From contig MNCI01006964.1 of the NCBI GenBank assembly GCA_015680685.1, positions 92,748 to 156,747 on the forward strand: 64,000 nt of DNA, in the 5' to 3' direction. Both the position numbers and the translations under genes were made by a program. The stretch's first letter is position 1. Each line of letters begins with the position of its first letter. Of the stretch, positions 1-11,089 are shown one piece after another. Under the pieces are notes generated by a model, which saw nothing but the letters and a program-made list of their open reading frames with translations, searched no databases and was not told where the DNA came from. The DNA is from Gnetum montanum. Its lineage: Eukaryota; Streptophyta; Gnetopsida; Gnetales; Gnetaceae.

Positions 1-345
1 GAATTATTTTTAACATGAGTAATATATAAGGAGCTCTAAGGGAGCATCCTTGATACAACAACAAAAAACACAATAGTGGTCAATGCCTAAGTTGTAATAC
101 TTCCTTGCAATTCTTCTCCATTGTTCTCATTGATTTTCTCTCTGCTTAAATCTTGAAGTTGTACTACTGCTAATAGTCCAAGAGTTGATTTTCTGTTGGG
201 ATTTTTCACCTTGAAAGTATTTACTAGGGTAACTCTATGTCTTTTTAATTTTTGCAATTTTCTTTAAATTTAATATTATATTAGTGCAAGTGACTGTGAA
301 TAACATGATGGATGTTGAATATTACTAGAAGAGATAAACTACATA
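1..345. other. AT-rich DNA without recognisable gene
   Basis: No open frame of interest and no repeat that I can place. The composition is strongly AT-rich, like the rest of the left flank. Confidence 0.5.
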
Positions 346-680
346 ATACAGACATCAAAGGAAGAGTTGGAGTGGCTTCTATTTTAGATAAGTTATAATA
401 ATGGTAGCTTAGATGTTTTGGACATGTGCAATGAATATTAGACAATGAGCCTTTAAACAAAGATTGCTACATCACTATTTTAGAAAAGCCATCAAAATGA
501 AAACCAAAGAAGACATGCCAAAAATGATAAAAGATAATTTGAAGAAACTACAAATAAACAAAGATGTAGCTCTTCATAGAGGCAAATGGTAAAACAAAAA
601 TCATGTAGCCAACTCCATTTTATTGGAACAAGGCTAGGATGATTATAATGATGATATCTAAATAATCAAAGATGTAATTC
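346..680 (+). mobile_element. 3' end fragment of an RTE-type LINE
   Basis: Read on the + strand with several stops, this stretch gives the C-terminal tail typical of plant RTE LINE proteins: a W.FGHVQ-like segment near 410-430, then a lysine-rich KPKKT segment near 500-520, then a WK.K-H-VAN-like segment near 590-625. It ends in an Asp/Met-coding GATGATAT run near 640-660, where such elements carry a short ATG/GAT-repeat tail. The same tail is seen on the other strand at the 3' end of the LINE at 2755. Only the last few hundred bases remain. Confidence 0.6.
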
Positions 681-689
681 TTATATCTT

Positions 690-1115
690 ATTTAAAATAA
701 AATCCACTATAAGCCTTTTTTATAATGTCTATATTGTACAATTTATTGCTTTTTGTAACATTCAACATCCATTTAAGCATTTATATTTTTTCCATACTAA
801 TTTTTTATTTATGTCTCTTTCAAACAACCCAACATTGATCATCATATAAAATAGGAAGTCTAAATATTGTTGTTAAATTTTTTTCCTTTTATTTTATTGA
901 GATTCTTTTGTCACATAAAACACCACTAGTATGTCTCCATTTTAATTTCACTATCATACCTATTTCCTATTTCTTATATATTTATCAATTTCACCATTTG
1001 ATTAGAACGTTGATCTTACATAATAGAAGTCTTTACATTGAGGGGCTATTTTAGGCTTGAATTGTTACTTCTATTTTACAACTATCTAAGCTATATGTTT
1101 TTTCTTACTAATTTT
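690..1115 (-). mobile_element. LINE reverse-transcriptase-region fragment
   Basis: This stretch matches 3040-3620 of the downstream LINE base by base over several blocks: the block around 725-780, the ACACCACTAG block near 920, and the block at 1000-1075 against 3520-3590. It is therefore a second copy of the same LINE family in the same (-) orientation. It lacks the SINE found in the downstream copy, so it gives the empty-site sequence for that insertion. It lies head-on to the + strand fragment at 346-680. Confidence 0.6.
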
Positions 1116-2740
1116 TTTCATCACAATTTATACTTTGATTTACACATACCAATAAATAAAAGTGCTAACCTTGTTCTTGAGTATAGAAGATCTTGAAATG
1201 TTTAACAAATCCTTCCTTAACATAGTTAATTTTGTTGTTTGTAAGATAACAACTAATATATTTTATTTTTAACATTTTCTTTATTAGCATTGATTATAAA
1301 CTATTCTAATACTATAGTTAACATTTATTAGTCTCTAAGAAGAAATTTTACACTGTTACGTTTTCCTTGAACATTGCATCATCATCTTTTCTTATTGTCA
1401 TGGTTACTTTCATTCTCTTTATGTCATTTCTATTAACCTATAAATAAACTAATTCACTAGTTAAGTAAATAGTTTTGTTAGACATATAATATTTTTATTT
1501 AAATAAATTAAATTAGCAAAGAAATTTTCATTGAACTTGATCAAAATGTATAAGGCTCAATTTAATGAGAAAGTGGATAAATTGGCAATTGTGTTGGTTT
1601 ATCAATGAACAAATTGAAAGTGTATGCTATAATTGAGGCGTAAAATTTCTTTTCAATTGTAAAAGATTCTAGTTTTTCAACCCATGAAAAGTTGCACTTA
1701 ATATTCTAGAACACAACCCTTCCATAGTTAAAAATGTAAACATTTATATTAATTTAAAAGTATAAATATTAATGTATTATCTACTTATCCATGAATATTT
1801 GTAGACTTAAGAAAGTTAAGAAAATAATAGTCCTAGAGTTCATATAATACTTTTTTCATTAGTAGAGTTTGTTATGAAATTAATCTTAATTTTCATGAAA
1901 AAGCAAAGAAGTTTCATAAAATTACTTTGTTATCTATATTTAGAAATGTAAATTTGACAAAAAAGGCATACTCAGCTTCAATTTTAACTTACCTTTATAA
2001 AGTACCACATAGCATAGTATTCAATTTATATATTTATAAAGTATCTTGAGAATTGTACATCTTTGCAAATAGAATTTAATAGGTTCATTTAGTAAAATTA
2101 ACTTTTAATAGCCACAGGATTAATTTCAATGGTAAGTGAAATTGATATAAATGTTCACTTTTAGTAAAATTCAAGAAATTATATTACATACAAGTTGAAC
2201 CTTGATCAAAAGAAATAAGGTAGTTGCACATACAAATTAGAATAAGATAAAAAGAGTACCTATTTTTAATATGGAAACTCTAGAATCCAAATAACCTAGT
2301 AAATCACCATCGTTTATTTTTTAAAACTCTAACAATGATCCTCTTTACTTATTTTTTGTAAAAACTTCCCAAAACATTCAAAGGTTTTTCATTTGGTTAT
2401 AGTGACCTACATGCGCTATGTAAGAAGTTTTTTTTACTATAGGAAATGAACATGTGAATATAACCTTCTCTACAATATGTTGGCTTTTAATGCTCTTATA
2501 ATTACAAATGGGATTAGTGCAAAGAGTTGCAAGTCTTATAAAAGCTTTCCTTGCTGTAAAAGGCAAATGTAAGAAGGAATACATTTTTTCTAATCAAACT
2601 AAAGCTTCTATTAATGACTAGGAAATATTCATTACTCATCGGCGAGTAATGTCCATATTGACAATTCTAGCTTGGGATATTCAAATTCTAGCATATCATT
2701 ATTCAACCAACTATTTTTTATGAGTGCGATGTATGGAATC
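1116..2740. other. AT-rich intergenic DNA
   Basis: Very AT-rich. A short open frame on the - strand at 2378-2584 has no recognisable domain and no gene-like context. I see no RNA gene or repeat array here. Confidence 0.5.
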
Positions 2741-2754
2741 CTAGTCTAGCAAAT
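2741..2754. repeat. Target-site duplication, left copy (LINE)
   Basis: CTAGTCTAGCAAAT is repeated exactly at 6071-6084. The two copies bracket the LINE exactly, with the ATG-repeat tail starting right after the left copy. Confidence 0.85.
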
Positions 2755-2789
2755 CATCATCATCATCATCCTAGCCTTATCCCAATAAA

Positions 2790-5700
2790 ATGAAGTAAGT
2801 CTCATGAGTTCTTTTTCACCATTTTCCTCTAGGAAGTGGTAGATCTCTATTCATTTGTAGGTTCTTCAAATCATGTATGATCATTTTTCCCCATATCTTT
2901 TTTGGTCTTCCTTTTGGTGGCATTCTTGGAATAGTGATATTTCAACCTTTGTTTTTAGAAGTTCATCTCTTGATCTTCTTTGGACATGTCCAAACTATAT
3001 AAACCATCATTCTTGTAGCTTATTTGAAATAGAAGCTACTCCAAGTCTTTCTCTAATGTCTATATTATGTAGTTTATCTCTTTTGGCAATATTCAATATC
3101 CATTAGTGCATTCACATTTTTATCACATTGATTTTGTTGTTCATGCTTCTTTTGTACTACCTAACATTCAACACTATATAAGATAGCAAGTATGATTGCT
3201 ATCTTGTAAAATTTCCCCTTCAATTTTATTGGTGTAGGGTAAGTGATTAGGATACTCATCTCTTAGCTAGGAGATTTTGGGCTTGATTCTTGCATATGCT
3301 TCTAGATATGCCAATAGTGGAGTAGCCTTGTGGTGGGACCCTTTATGTTAATGGGTCACATCTCCCTTGCTATGTGGGTAGGGATTATGTTGCTAGTCCT
3401 GAATTTTCTTACCTTAAAGAAGAAAAAAAAACCATAGAATACCACTAGTTTTTCTTCATTTTAACACTCCTGCCTTAATTCTATTTCTTATACCTTTATT
3501 AATTTCACCATATGATTAAAAGATTGATCCTATGTAGCAAAACTATTTGCAATAAGGGACTTTTTGGCCTTGAATTATCATTTTAGTTTCATCACTATTT
3601 ATGCTATTATTAAAATTGCATTCCATATATTCTATCTTCCTTTTGTTAATTTTAAAGCCTTTTGATTCTAGAGCATATCTCCACTTCTCCATTTTAGAAG
3701 CAATATTTTCTTGAGTTGTATATACCAACACAATATCATATGCAAATAGCATATACTAAGGGATTTCATCTTGTATTTCTTTTATTAATTCATCCATAAT
3801 AGTGGCAAATAAGTACAGGCTAAGTGTAAACCCTTGATGTTAACCTTATGTGACTGGAAATTCAAATGGTGGCAGCTCCTTCATACATGTCTTAAATCAA
3901 TTTAATTCATTTACCAAGGAAGATTTTCCTCTATAAGGCCTACCAAATAATATCTCTAGGTACTATGTCATATGATTTTTCCAAGTTAATAAAGATCACA
4001 TGGATATTTTTTCTATGTTTTTTGAATTTCACCATAAAGTATTGTATAAAAAAATAGTCTTTATAGTAGATCTCCCTAGCATAAATCCAAATTAATTTTT
4101 TGATACTATTAATTGAAGTCTAACAAATTATTGTATAACTCTCTTCCAAACCTTCATAGTATGGCTCATTAGCTTGATCCCTCTATAGTTTGCATAATTT
4201 TGTACATCTCTTTTATTTTTGTAAATGGAAACAAAAATTTTTTTTCTTTAATTATTTGGCTTTTTTCCATCCTTCAATTTTTTTTTAAATAACTAGTTTG
4301 ACTAAGAAATTTTTGTATCTCCCAATACTTTTCATGCTTCTATAGGAACGTTAACTAGTCCAATAGCTTTTCTATTTTTCATCTTTTATAAGGTTATCTT
4401 CAACTCAAAAAAGGAAATTTCATTAACTAAATGAAAATTTGGTTATTCTTCTTAGATATCTTCTCTTAGGAATTCTTCATTTAATAATTCTTAAAAATAA
4501 ATTTTTTTACCTATTAAAATTTCATTATCCTTTACGAAAATTCTTTCACTACTTTCTTGATGTATTTGACACGATCACTGTTCTTAAATTTCTTATTTCT
4601 AATTTCTTCCAGTTTATAAATAGATTTTTCTCCTTCTGTTGTCCCTAATTTCTCATAAAAGCTATCTAAAGCCTTACGTTTGGTTGTGGCTATTACTATA
4701 GTTTCCTCCTTTGTCATTTTGTATATTAGCCTATCTTCTTGGCTACCACTTTGTTGCTATTACTTAAAGCATTTTTAATTGTTTTGGATAGCATGTTGTG
4801 CTTCATCACTCCACCATCATGTATCCTTTGGGATGCATTTTTTTTCCTTTTATTTTACCCAAAATTTTCTTTCTAATTTTTTGAATGCAACTTTTCATTT
4901 GTTGTAAATTAAAATTTTTAAAGCAATTCCAATTTCAAATGCCTTTATGAAATAATTATTTTCTAAATGAGGTGATGTTATCTTCCTTCAAATTCTACCA
5001 TTTTATGCATCTAATCCCTATTTACATCCTATATTTGAAGCTTTGTATAGCTAAATCCATAATTCTTAGTTGATGCTAGGTTGCAAGGCACTCTCCAGGT
5101 ATAGCCTTGTAGTCTTTGTATATGGCCCAATCTCTTGTGTGCAGTAAGAAATATTCAATTTGTGTTTTATCCACATTACTCTTATATGTAATTAAATGGT
5201 CTATTCTCTTTATGAAATAAGTATTTGCAATTGCAATGTCACAAGCATTTCCAAATTACAATAGAGAATCTCTCATATCATTGCACTCTCTAAATTCATG
5301 TCCTCCATGAATCTTGTCATATTCCATTTTTATGGAACCAACATGAGCATTAAAATTCCCTCCAATGAATATGTTTTCTTCTTGGGGAATTTTTTGAAGC
5401 ACCTAATCCATAGAATCCCAAAAATCATGGTTGATGAAAATTTCTAACCAATTTGTGCAGCATATATGTGATGGTTTTGATGATCTCATTTCCAAGTACT
5501 AGTTTGATGTCCATAATTCAATCACCATAGTAATATACTTGTACCACTTTATCTTTGACAAATTGATCAACAATTATGCTCACTCCGTTTTGGTGATTTT
5601 CTTTTCCTAAGTAGAAGAGTTTGTAAGCCTATCCTAAATCTTTAGTTTTCTTTTCTTACCATTTTATTTCTTAGAGGCAGGTAACATATATTTTTTATTT

Positions 5701-5790
5701 TTTATGATAACATAATATCAAAGGTCTTTTTATTAAGTGCCAATATTTTAGGTTGCCATTTGAAATTTCTATCATTAGACGTGCTTCTTT
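2790..5790 (-). pseudogene. RTE LINE endonuclease / reverse transcriptase, broken
   Basis: This would be the single protein that nicks target DNA and reverse-transcribes the LINE RNA. In order on the - strand are: a QETKW-like endonuclease start (about 5690-5640, now E-KW with stops); GGNFNAHVG (about 5370-5335; the family has GGDFNAHVG, so the catalytic Asp reads Asn here); a KIHGGHEFRECND segment (about 5320-5280); a linker with EGEKSIYKLEEIRNKK (about 4640-4590); a G-KAIGLVNVPIE palm segment (about 4365-4320); a VIFINLEKSYD segment (about 4010-3970, with the palm Asp); and FAYD in place of the catalytic FADD at about 3746-3735, followed by ESKGFKINK-K-EYMEC. Many stops and frameshifts, the changed FADD and the inserted SINE make it a clear pseudogene. 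Domain order and motifs are seen directly; the clade call rests on known RTE proteins. Confidence 0.8.
3232..3431 (+). mobile_element. tRNA-derived SINE inserted in the LINE
   Basis: A 200-bp unit is present here but absent from the homologous LINE fragment at 690-1115. It starts with a tRNA-like head. An A-box-like stretch at about 3241-3252 is followed by a B-box-like GGGCTTGATTCT at 3279-3290. A body of unknown origin follows, and the unit ends in an A-rich tail at 3412-3431. These are the RNA polymerase III promoter parts of plant SINEs. I could not delimit a clean target duplication. Confidence 0.7.
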
Positions 5791-6070
5791 ACCTACACTC
5801 GTTCGTGATGTGGGAACCCATATATACTTTTCATAACATTAGGATGGTGATGTTGTGCATCATTTCAAAAGGATACCCTAGCAAGCCCTTGCCTGTTTTC
5901 CATAGCAATTGGGCCTTGTGACTATTGCACATCACATTTGGGGAATGCTCTAGTATTTTTAAAATTTGAAAAAGAGCTCATACATGAGATTTGACAAAGT
6001 TTTAGTTGGCTGTCAACTTGACATTAACCCTCCATTTGTAGTTGGGCTTAGAACTAGCATTGGTGGAGTT

Positions 6071-6084
6071 CTAGTCTAGCAAAT
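6071..6084. repeat. Target-site duplication, right copy (LINE)
   Basis: Exact second copy of the 14-bp sequence at 2741-2754. It marks the 5' end of the LINE. Confidence 0.85.
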
Positions 6085-7111
6085 ACATATTGAAAATAAA
6101 AAATTGATAATCTTCTCATGTCAGATGAATTCAAAGTATGTATTTGAATAATCTTCTAAGTGATGATTTTTTATTAAGTTATCCTTAATAAAAAATGGGT
6201 GACATTGCAATTTTAATAATTTTTGCAACTTATTTATAGTATCTGAAAATGAAATTTGAAATTTTATTAAGTTAGACCTACTACTGTTGTGGTAGTTATC
6301 TTTTTCATTCCTAAGGGTAAGACTCTTAATTTAAAAGCTCCAAGTCAACAATTCTGATTAGCAAAGCCAAATTATAAAATTCTAATTAAACTATGTTAAA
6401 ATGCACCTATGTTACCATTATTTGGAGGTTCTAAACGCCCCTCTTTTTCTTTCCTTCTTAATATGATTTTGATTTTTATATAGAAGAAGCGGTTTTTTCT
6501 AATGCTTTCAAATTGCACTCGTCTTCGAACAACTTATATCTCAATTGTATCTTAATTACTTCGGCAGCTTCTATGTGGCATCTCGTTGAATACAAAAAAT
6601 ATTATCCTTGCCATAAGCAGTTAATTACTGCCACGGCGATACCCAGGCTTGAGCAGTTAGAACATAGCCTGGGTTGGCCCAAATTAATTCAAGTATTTAA
6701 CGGGCTGACTATCAAAATGGGTAAAATTTACTTCCTTGCTTCCAAGTTTCTTGCGAAAAAAACATTCTCCTAATCCCATACTTTGCGATTCAACATAGCA
6801 CCTTCCTTACATTAGAAGAGACCTCACTTGGACGCATTGTTAATAGGTCATTTCAATCATGCACCGGCAAAGGCAAAGGATTCAGCGACTGTTAGCCGGC
6901 GACTTGAACCAGAAGCTACACAACAAAACTTCATAAATTTTTTTTCAGGAAATCAAATAAACAAGAATAGGTTCAGATACATGACATATTCGATGAAATT
7001 CAGCCACCCCTGATGCTGCACGCTTGAATTCGGAGGCCAAACGTAATCTAATCTTCTCCGAATCGTCACGGCCTGCTTCTCAGAAATCCACTCCTCTACT
7101 TCACGTTCCAG
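6085..7111. other. Upstream region of the peroxidase gene
   Basis: Composition shifts from very AT-rich to balanced after about 6480, as expected near a gene. The short open frames here have no recognisable domain. I see no convincing specific regulatory element apart from the TATA box that follows. Confidence 0.4.
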
Positions 7112-7119
7112 TATATAAA
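7112..7119 (+). promoter_or_regulatory. TATA box of the peroxidase gene
   Basis: TATATAAA lies 134 bp upstream of the start codon and is followed by a C-rich stretch. Transcription would start near 7145, giving a leader of about 110 bases. Confidence 0.7.
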
Positions 7120-7252
7120 CGCCCCCGTATTCTTATCATCCTCGTACCAACGAAAACAGTCTTCTCGGTTCAGCTGAAAGCTTCCGGGCTCTTACACAGT
7201 TCGTCAGACACGAATCGTCGTCCTTTTCAGTTTTTTCTTTTCTTCTGGAAGT

Positions 7253-8828
7253 ATGAGGAAAGCAGCTGCGGAGTTGGTAATTATGGTGGTGGCTTTGGGG
7301 GTGTGCATGGCGTCACTGAAATCTGCAGCAGAGAACCAGAACGACGGGCTGAGTGTGGGATATTACGACAAAACGTGCCCCGGCGCTTATGCGGCGATCA
7401 GGAATGTTGTCAAGGACCATATCTCCAGAGCACCGACCCTCGCCGCTCCCCTTCTCCGCTTGCAGTTCCACGACTGTTTCGTCAGGGTGAGTTTCAAGTT
7501 ACCATATAAACTGCATATATATCGATAAATCTAAAGGATGCTAAGGTTTTCAGTCCAATTTTGGGACTGAAAATTTGTTGGAGTTGTGATCAAAGTTGGA
7601 GGGTTCAGATTTTACTTTGGAATCTGGATTTGTTGTTATTCATGGAGTGTATGAATCTGTTTCAGGGCTGTGATGGGTCGGTATTGCTCAACTCCACGGC
7701 CAACAGCAAGGCGGAGAAGGATGCAGGGCCGAATTTGAATTTGAGAGGATATCACGTCATTGATGCTGCTAAAGCTGCCGTGGAGGCACTCTGCCCTGCA
7801 ACAGTCTCCTGTGCTGATGTCGTCGCTGTGGTTGCCAGGGATGCTGTTCAAATGGTAATTACGACACTATCACAATTATAACATCTGCAATCACACGTTT
7901 AACTTGTACATGCGCTCAATCCCAATTGTCCTCAATTACTAATCTACCTCAAATCCCTGTTTTTGTGTATATTGTCACTCTGGTTGGTGCTCTGTCAAAT
8001 CTGAAATCCATAACTCTAATCCATGGATTGCAACCGACAATTTTTTCCCTTGGACATTCTCAGTCGATTTCTTGATCGCTACCTTTTTTGCATGTATACG
8101 AAATTGCAGGACAAGAAAATGTTCGGGTCTCAATATTTTCGACGATTACAGATAAATGAAATGCAGGGGTAGATATTTTTGTATAATAAATAATAATAAA
8201 ATAGCATATAATATATATGTCCTTGGTTATTGATTTTCAGATCGGGGGCCCATTCTGGGAAGTGGAGACGGGCCGTCGGGACGGGCTGGTATCGCTGGCG
8301 AACGAGGTGATACGGAATCTACCGGGTCCCACCGCCAACATATCCACGCTGGAGGCCACGTTCGCAGTGAAGGGCCTGTCGTTGGTCGACGTGGCGGTCC
8401 TTTCTGGGTCCCACACAATCGGGACGGCGCATTGCCAGGCCTTCGTCAACCGTCTCTACAACTTCAGCTCCGTCGCTGCCGTGGACCCCACGTTGGAGCC
8501 GGCGTTCGCGGAGCAGCTTCGTCGCAATAAATGCAGGTCCACGTCGGACACGAGGAGCGTCGTGGAGATGGACCCGGGCAGCTTCCGCAGCTTCGACAAC
8601 CACTACTACGTCAACCTCCTCAAGCGCCGCGTGTTGTTCCAGTCCGACGCGGCGCTCCTGACTCATCCCGTCACTCGCGCTTACGTGGAAAACCAGACGC
8701 GGGACCCACCCTCCGGCCCCACCTTCATGGAGGACTTCGCGGCCGCCATGCGCAAGATGGGTCGGATCTCCGTGCTCACCGGCTCTGCCGGTCAAATCCG
8801 CCCTCACTGCGCCGTCGTCAACTCTTAG
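7253..8828 (+). CDS. Secreted class III plant peroxidase (three exons)
   Basis: A haem peroxidase (EC 1.11.1.7) of the secretory pathway that oxidises phenolics with H2O2 in the cell wall; its substrate cannot be told from sequence. Exons are 7253-7486, 7666-7854 and 8241-8828, joined by GT-AG introns in phase 0 (178 and 386 bp), giving 336 residues, normal for the family. Residues 1 to about 26 are a signal peptide. Catalytic Arg69 and His73 lie in [10 protein letters not shown] and the distal calcium site in GCDGS (79-83). The proximal haem ligand is His199 in SGSHTIG, where most members have SGAHTIG. All eight conserved cysteines are present (42, 75, 80, 121, 127, 206, 239, 331). It ends CAVVNS without a C-terminal vacuolar extension, which suggests export to the apoplast. 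The usual third intron just after HTIG is missing. Exon 3 is very GC- and CpG-rich compared with its surroundings. The first ATG after the TATA box that opens a signal peptide was taken as the start. Confidence 0.95.
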
Positions 8829-9952
8829 AGATTTTTATTTTTTTTGTTTGTTCCGGATCGCTCATTTACTATGTTCACTTGCGATGGTGTTTCTTTAATT
8901 CTTCACCTGCTAAACCCCTAATCCTAATGTTTTCGTCCTTGTAATTGTATTATCGTGAAAGAATAAGCCCGGCTTTGAAATCTTATTACGATGTTATTTT
9001 GTTCACTTCTGGAAGTTGGGGAGAAATTTGAGGTGCGATGAATTTGCATGCTTGCTTACACCAGCCGTTGTACGTGGAACTAGCAACTTCTGAAAAATTA
9101 ACATAATTACCATGTTATTAAGTTTGTTAACACTGGTTAATACAAGTCACCTGCGGCTAACTTTCAGCGCTTCAGAAAAAGGATCAGTGAGGTAACGGTA
9201 TAGCCGTATAGTTCATTTCATAGTTTTCTATGTCTGGCCATAGATAATAGATAAATCATTGATTAATGGTCGGGTCACAAACCTTATTTTTAGAAAGAAA
9301 TTAATAGATTTAAGTATCATTTTTGGGACTTTTAAATATAGGTCGCCCCGACTTAGCTATTTATCTTGATTCTTGAAAGATGCCTTGGCTATTTATTGTG
9401 ATTTTTCAACTATTTAAACACTGGTTCATTCGTTGAGAAATGAGAACTCACTCCCATTTTACAACTAATTATTCACCACCAGTCAAGCAGCAGCTAACGA
9501 AGAGATTCCTTGAAAAGAAATAGACGAAACATTTTTCTGTTTTCGATGTACAGGTTATAGAGAAATCACGTCAAAGCAACTAAATGAAACCACTTAATAT
9601 TTTTTCACGTTTGGAATTGAAGACACGGACAAGATTTCTTAAAATTTAAGCAGAAGAAAAAAAAGATTAAGAAAAACTACGTTGAAAGATTCATCTCGAT
9701 TTTATATTGGCTTTCGATTCCGTTGAGACGATCTTGCGTAACTTGGAAGTTGCCGGCGGACACGTTACGTTCGATTTGGAACACAGTCAACAGAATACAA
9801 AAGCTGTTATTCCTTGTCTCTTTGAAAATTTGAAGATGTAGCCATACTTAAAACAAAAGCATTACAAGAGCAGAAGAACTAAAGGTCTTATTGGAAAGAT
9901 GAATGACAAATGGATGTTGAGAAATCCAGTGGTAGTCAGGGAGAAAGGATAC
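8829..9952. other. Intergenic region between convergent genes
   Basis: This holds the 3' ends of both genes. No further open frame with a recognisable domain is present. I could not settle poly(A) signals; AATAAG-like and GT-rich stretches occur near 8940-8970. No repeat family was recognised. Confidence 0.5.
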
Positions 9953-10384
9953 CTATTTGGGGCAGATGAAGCCCTTGGGAGGGGTAATATCACAGGAAGC
10001 AAAAACAGTCAAAGCAACAGGAACAACCAAATTGAGATTCAGAACTTTGGCTCTGATGGTGGTGCAAAGGCATGCAGCAGCCTCCAATTCAACAAGTCCC
10101 TTGATCAAAGGACAGCACTCGTTCACTTTGGGATCTCCCAATCCAACATGAACCAGTCCTCCCAAAATATCCACACACAGACCCAATTTCAGTGCATCAA
10201 CTGGACACTTGCCACTCCCACCACCATTTGAGGGTGATGAAGGTATTGATGGCTTCTTTGGTGCAGGCGGTGGGCTGCATTCTTTTGCAACTTTCTCACT
10301 CATCATGCCCATCAACACAATTGACATCATCACCAATCCACACACCTTCTTCATCTCCATTCTTTCTTTCTTTACGATCTCCAA
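9953..10384 (-). CDS. Hybrid proline-rich protein with 8-cysteine motif (hydrophobic seed protein / LTP-like)
   Basis: A small secreted cell-wall protein of the HyPRP family; its exact role is unknown (family members affect wall properties and cutin or lipid contacts). The single exon encodes 143 residues. There is an N-terminal hydrophobic signal peptide, most naturally from Met11 (MKKVCGLVMM, codon at 10352-10354), though Met1 and Met9 are also in frame. Next comes a short proline/glycine linker (residues 36-58, SPPPAPKKP). The C-terminal domain has the full 8-cysteine pattern: Cys60, 70, 90-91, 105, 107, 131 and 141. Spacing is C-9-C-19-CC-13-C-1-C-23-C-9-C, as in the hydrophobic seed protein domain. 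LNLVVPVAL before Cys131 is also typical of the family. No intron or damage is seen. The gene faces the peroxidase tail to tail. The proline-rich part is shorter than in many HyPRPs. Confidence 0.92.
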   Translation of the reverse strand: MEIVKKERMEMKKVCGLVMMSIVLMGMMSEKVAKECSPPPAPKKPSIPSSPSNGGGSGKCPVDALKLGLCVDILGGLVHVGLGDPKVNECCPLIKGLVELEAAACLCTTIRAKVLNLNLVVPVALTVFASCDITPPKGFICPK

Positions 10385-10455
10385 GAATGATCCCTACTCC
10401 TGCTCTCTTCTGCTCTGATCTCTCGGTACGTAGTGACTGAAGCCAGTAGCAGAAA

Positions 10456-10463
10456 CTTATAAG
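10456..10463 (-). promoter_or_regulatory. Candidate TATA box of the HyPRP gene
   Basis: CTTATAAG reads as a TATA-like element 72 bp upstream of the first ATG on the - strand. A second TATA-like site (TTTATAAT on the - strand) lies near 10486-10494. The first gives the more usual leader length of about 40-45 bases. Confidence 0.45.
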
Positions 10464-10797
10464 AATGCTGATGCTTCTGGACCCATTATAAAATCAGAAT
10501 ACAGCTGCAAACCATGTGAAAGTTTCAATTTTTTCAATGGTTGCAGTTGCAAGAGTTCGCATGAGACACACTGCATCGACTGACTCATCACATGGCTGAC
10601 TCCGTTGCCAACTAATTATTTCTGCTTTCCATGGGCTGTACTAGTTAGTTATCCTGTGTCTATTACTAAGGTTGGGCCCAAGGTGGCATCAAATACTGTC
10701 AAATATGTTTTTCAGCTTTTTCAGTACATGAATTTTTTGTCATGGTTCACTACTTGCATTTATATTTACGTGCCTGATGTCATATTTTTTCCTGGGC

Positions 10798-11081
10798 TTC
10801 TCTGTACGCGAACACGAGACACGAGGAATCTCAAACGTTTAGTGCACGCGTTACCATGATACTACTCGCAGTACATGAATCATTTCTCTGTACCAATCTT
10901 GAAAACTCGTTCAAATGCGGAATCTTAAAATGTTTAGTGGACATGTTAGGGTGATATTAATGTTGAGAGCAAGTCACTGCCAAATTTTATGCAAGATAAA
11001 GATGATTAACTATGTAGTGGGAGTCGAAGAAGAAAAAATGAAGATTAACTATGTAGTGGAGTTGAAGAAGAAAGAATGAAG
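10798..11081. repeat. Two short diverged tandem duplications
   Basis: A unit of about 85-95 bp starting TTCTCTGTAC at about 10798 recurs at about 10883 and includes a GGAATCT-AAA-GTTTAGTG block in each copy. Directly after it, a 39-bp unit starting GATTAACTATGTAGTGG at 11004 recurs at 11043. Neither has coding potential. Confidence 0.6.
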
Positions 11082-11089
11082 ATGTCTCA

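Larger units (their letters stand above)
2755..6070 (-). mobile_element. Complete-length RTE-type non-LTR retrotransposon (LINE)
   Basis: The element is about 3.3 kb, the usual size of plant RTE LINEs. A (CAT)n run at 2755-2770 is the 3' tail on the - strand, and 14-bp direct repeats flank the element. A single polyprotein would run from about 5790 to 2790: an APE-type endonuclease, then reverse transcriptase, then the short C-terminal tail ending in an Asp run. A tRNA-derived SINE interrupts it at 3232-3431. The element is inactive, but it has kept its full length and its duplication. Confidence 0.85.

Noticed and set aside
7024-7509. 161-codon + frame overlapping the peroxidase start
   Set aside because: It crosses the TATA box and promoter, runs in a different phase from the signal peptide and shows no domain.
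8319-8807. 162-codon open frame on the - strand opposite peroxidase exon 3
   Set aside because: It mirrors a very GC-rich true exon, which keeps other frames open by composition. It has no domain of its own.
9899-10231. 110-codon + frame opposite the HyPRP gene
   Set aside because: It is a shadow of the - strand gene, whose eight-cysteine pattern and signal peptide are unmistakable.
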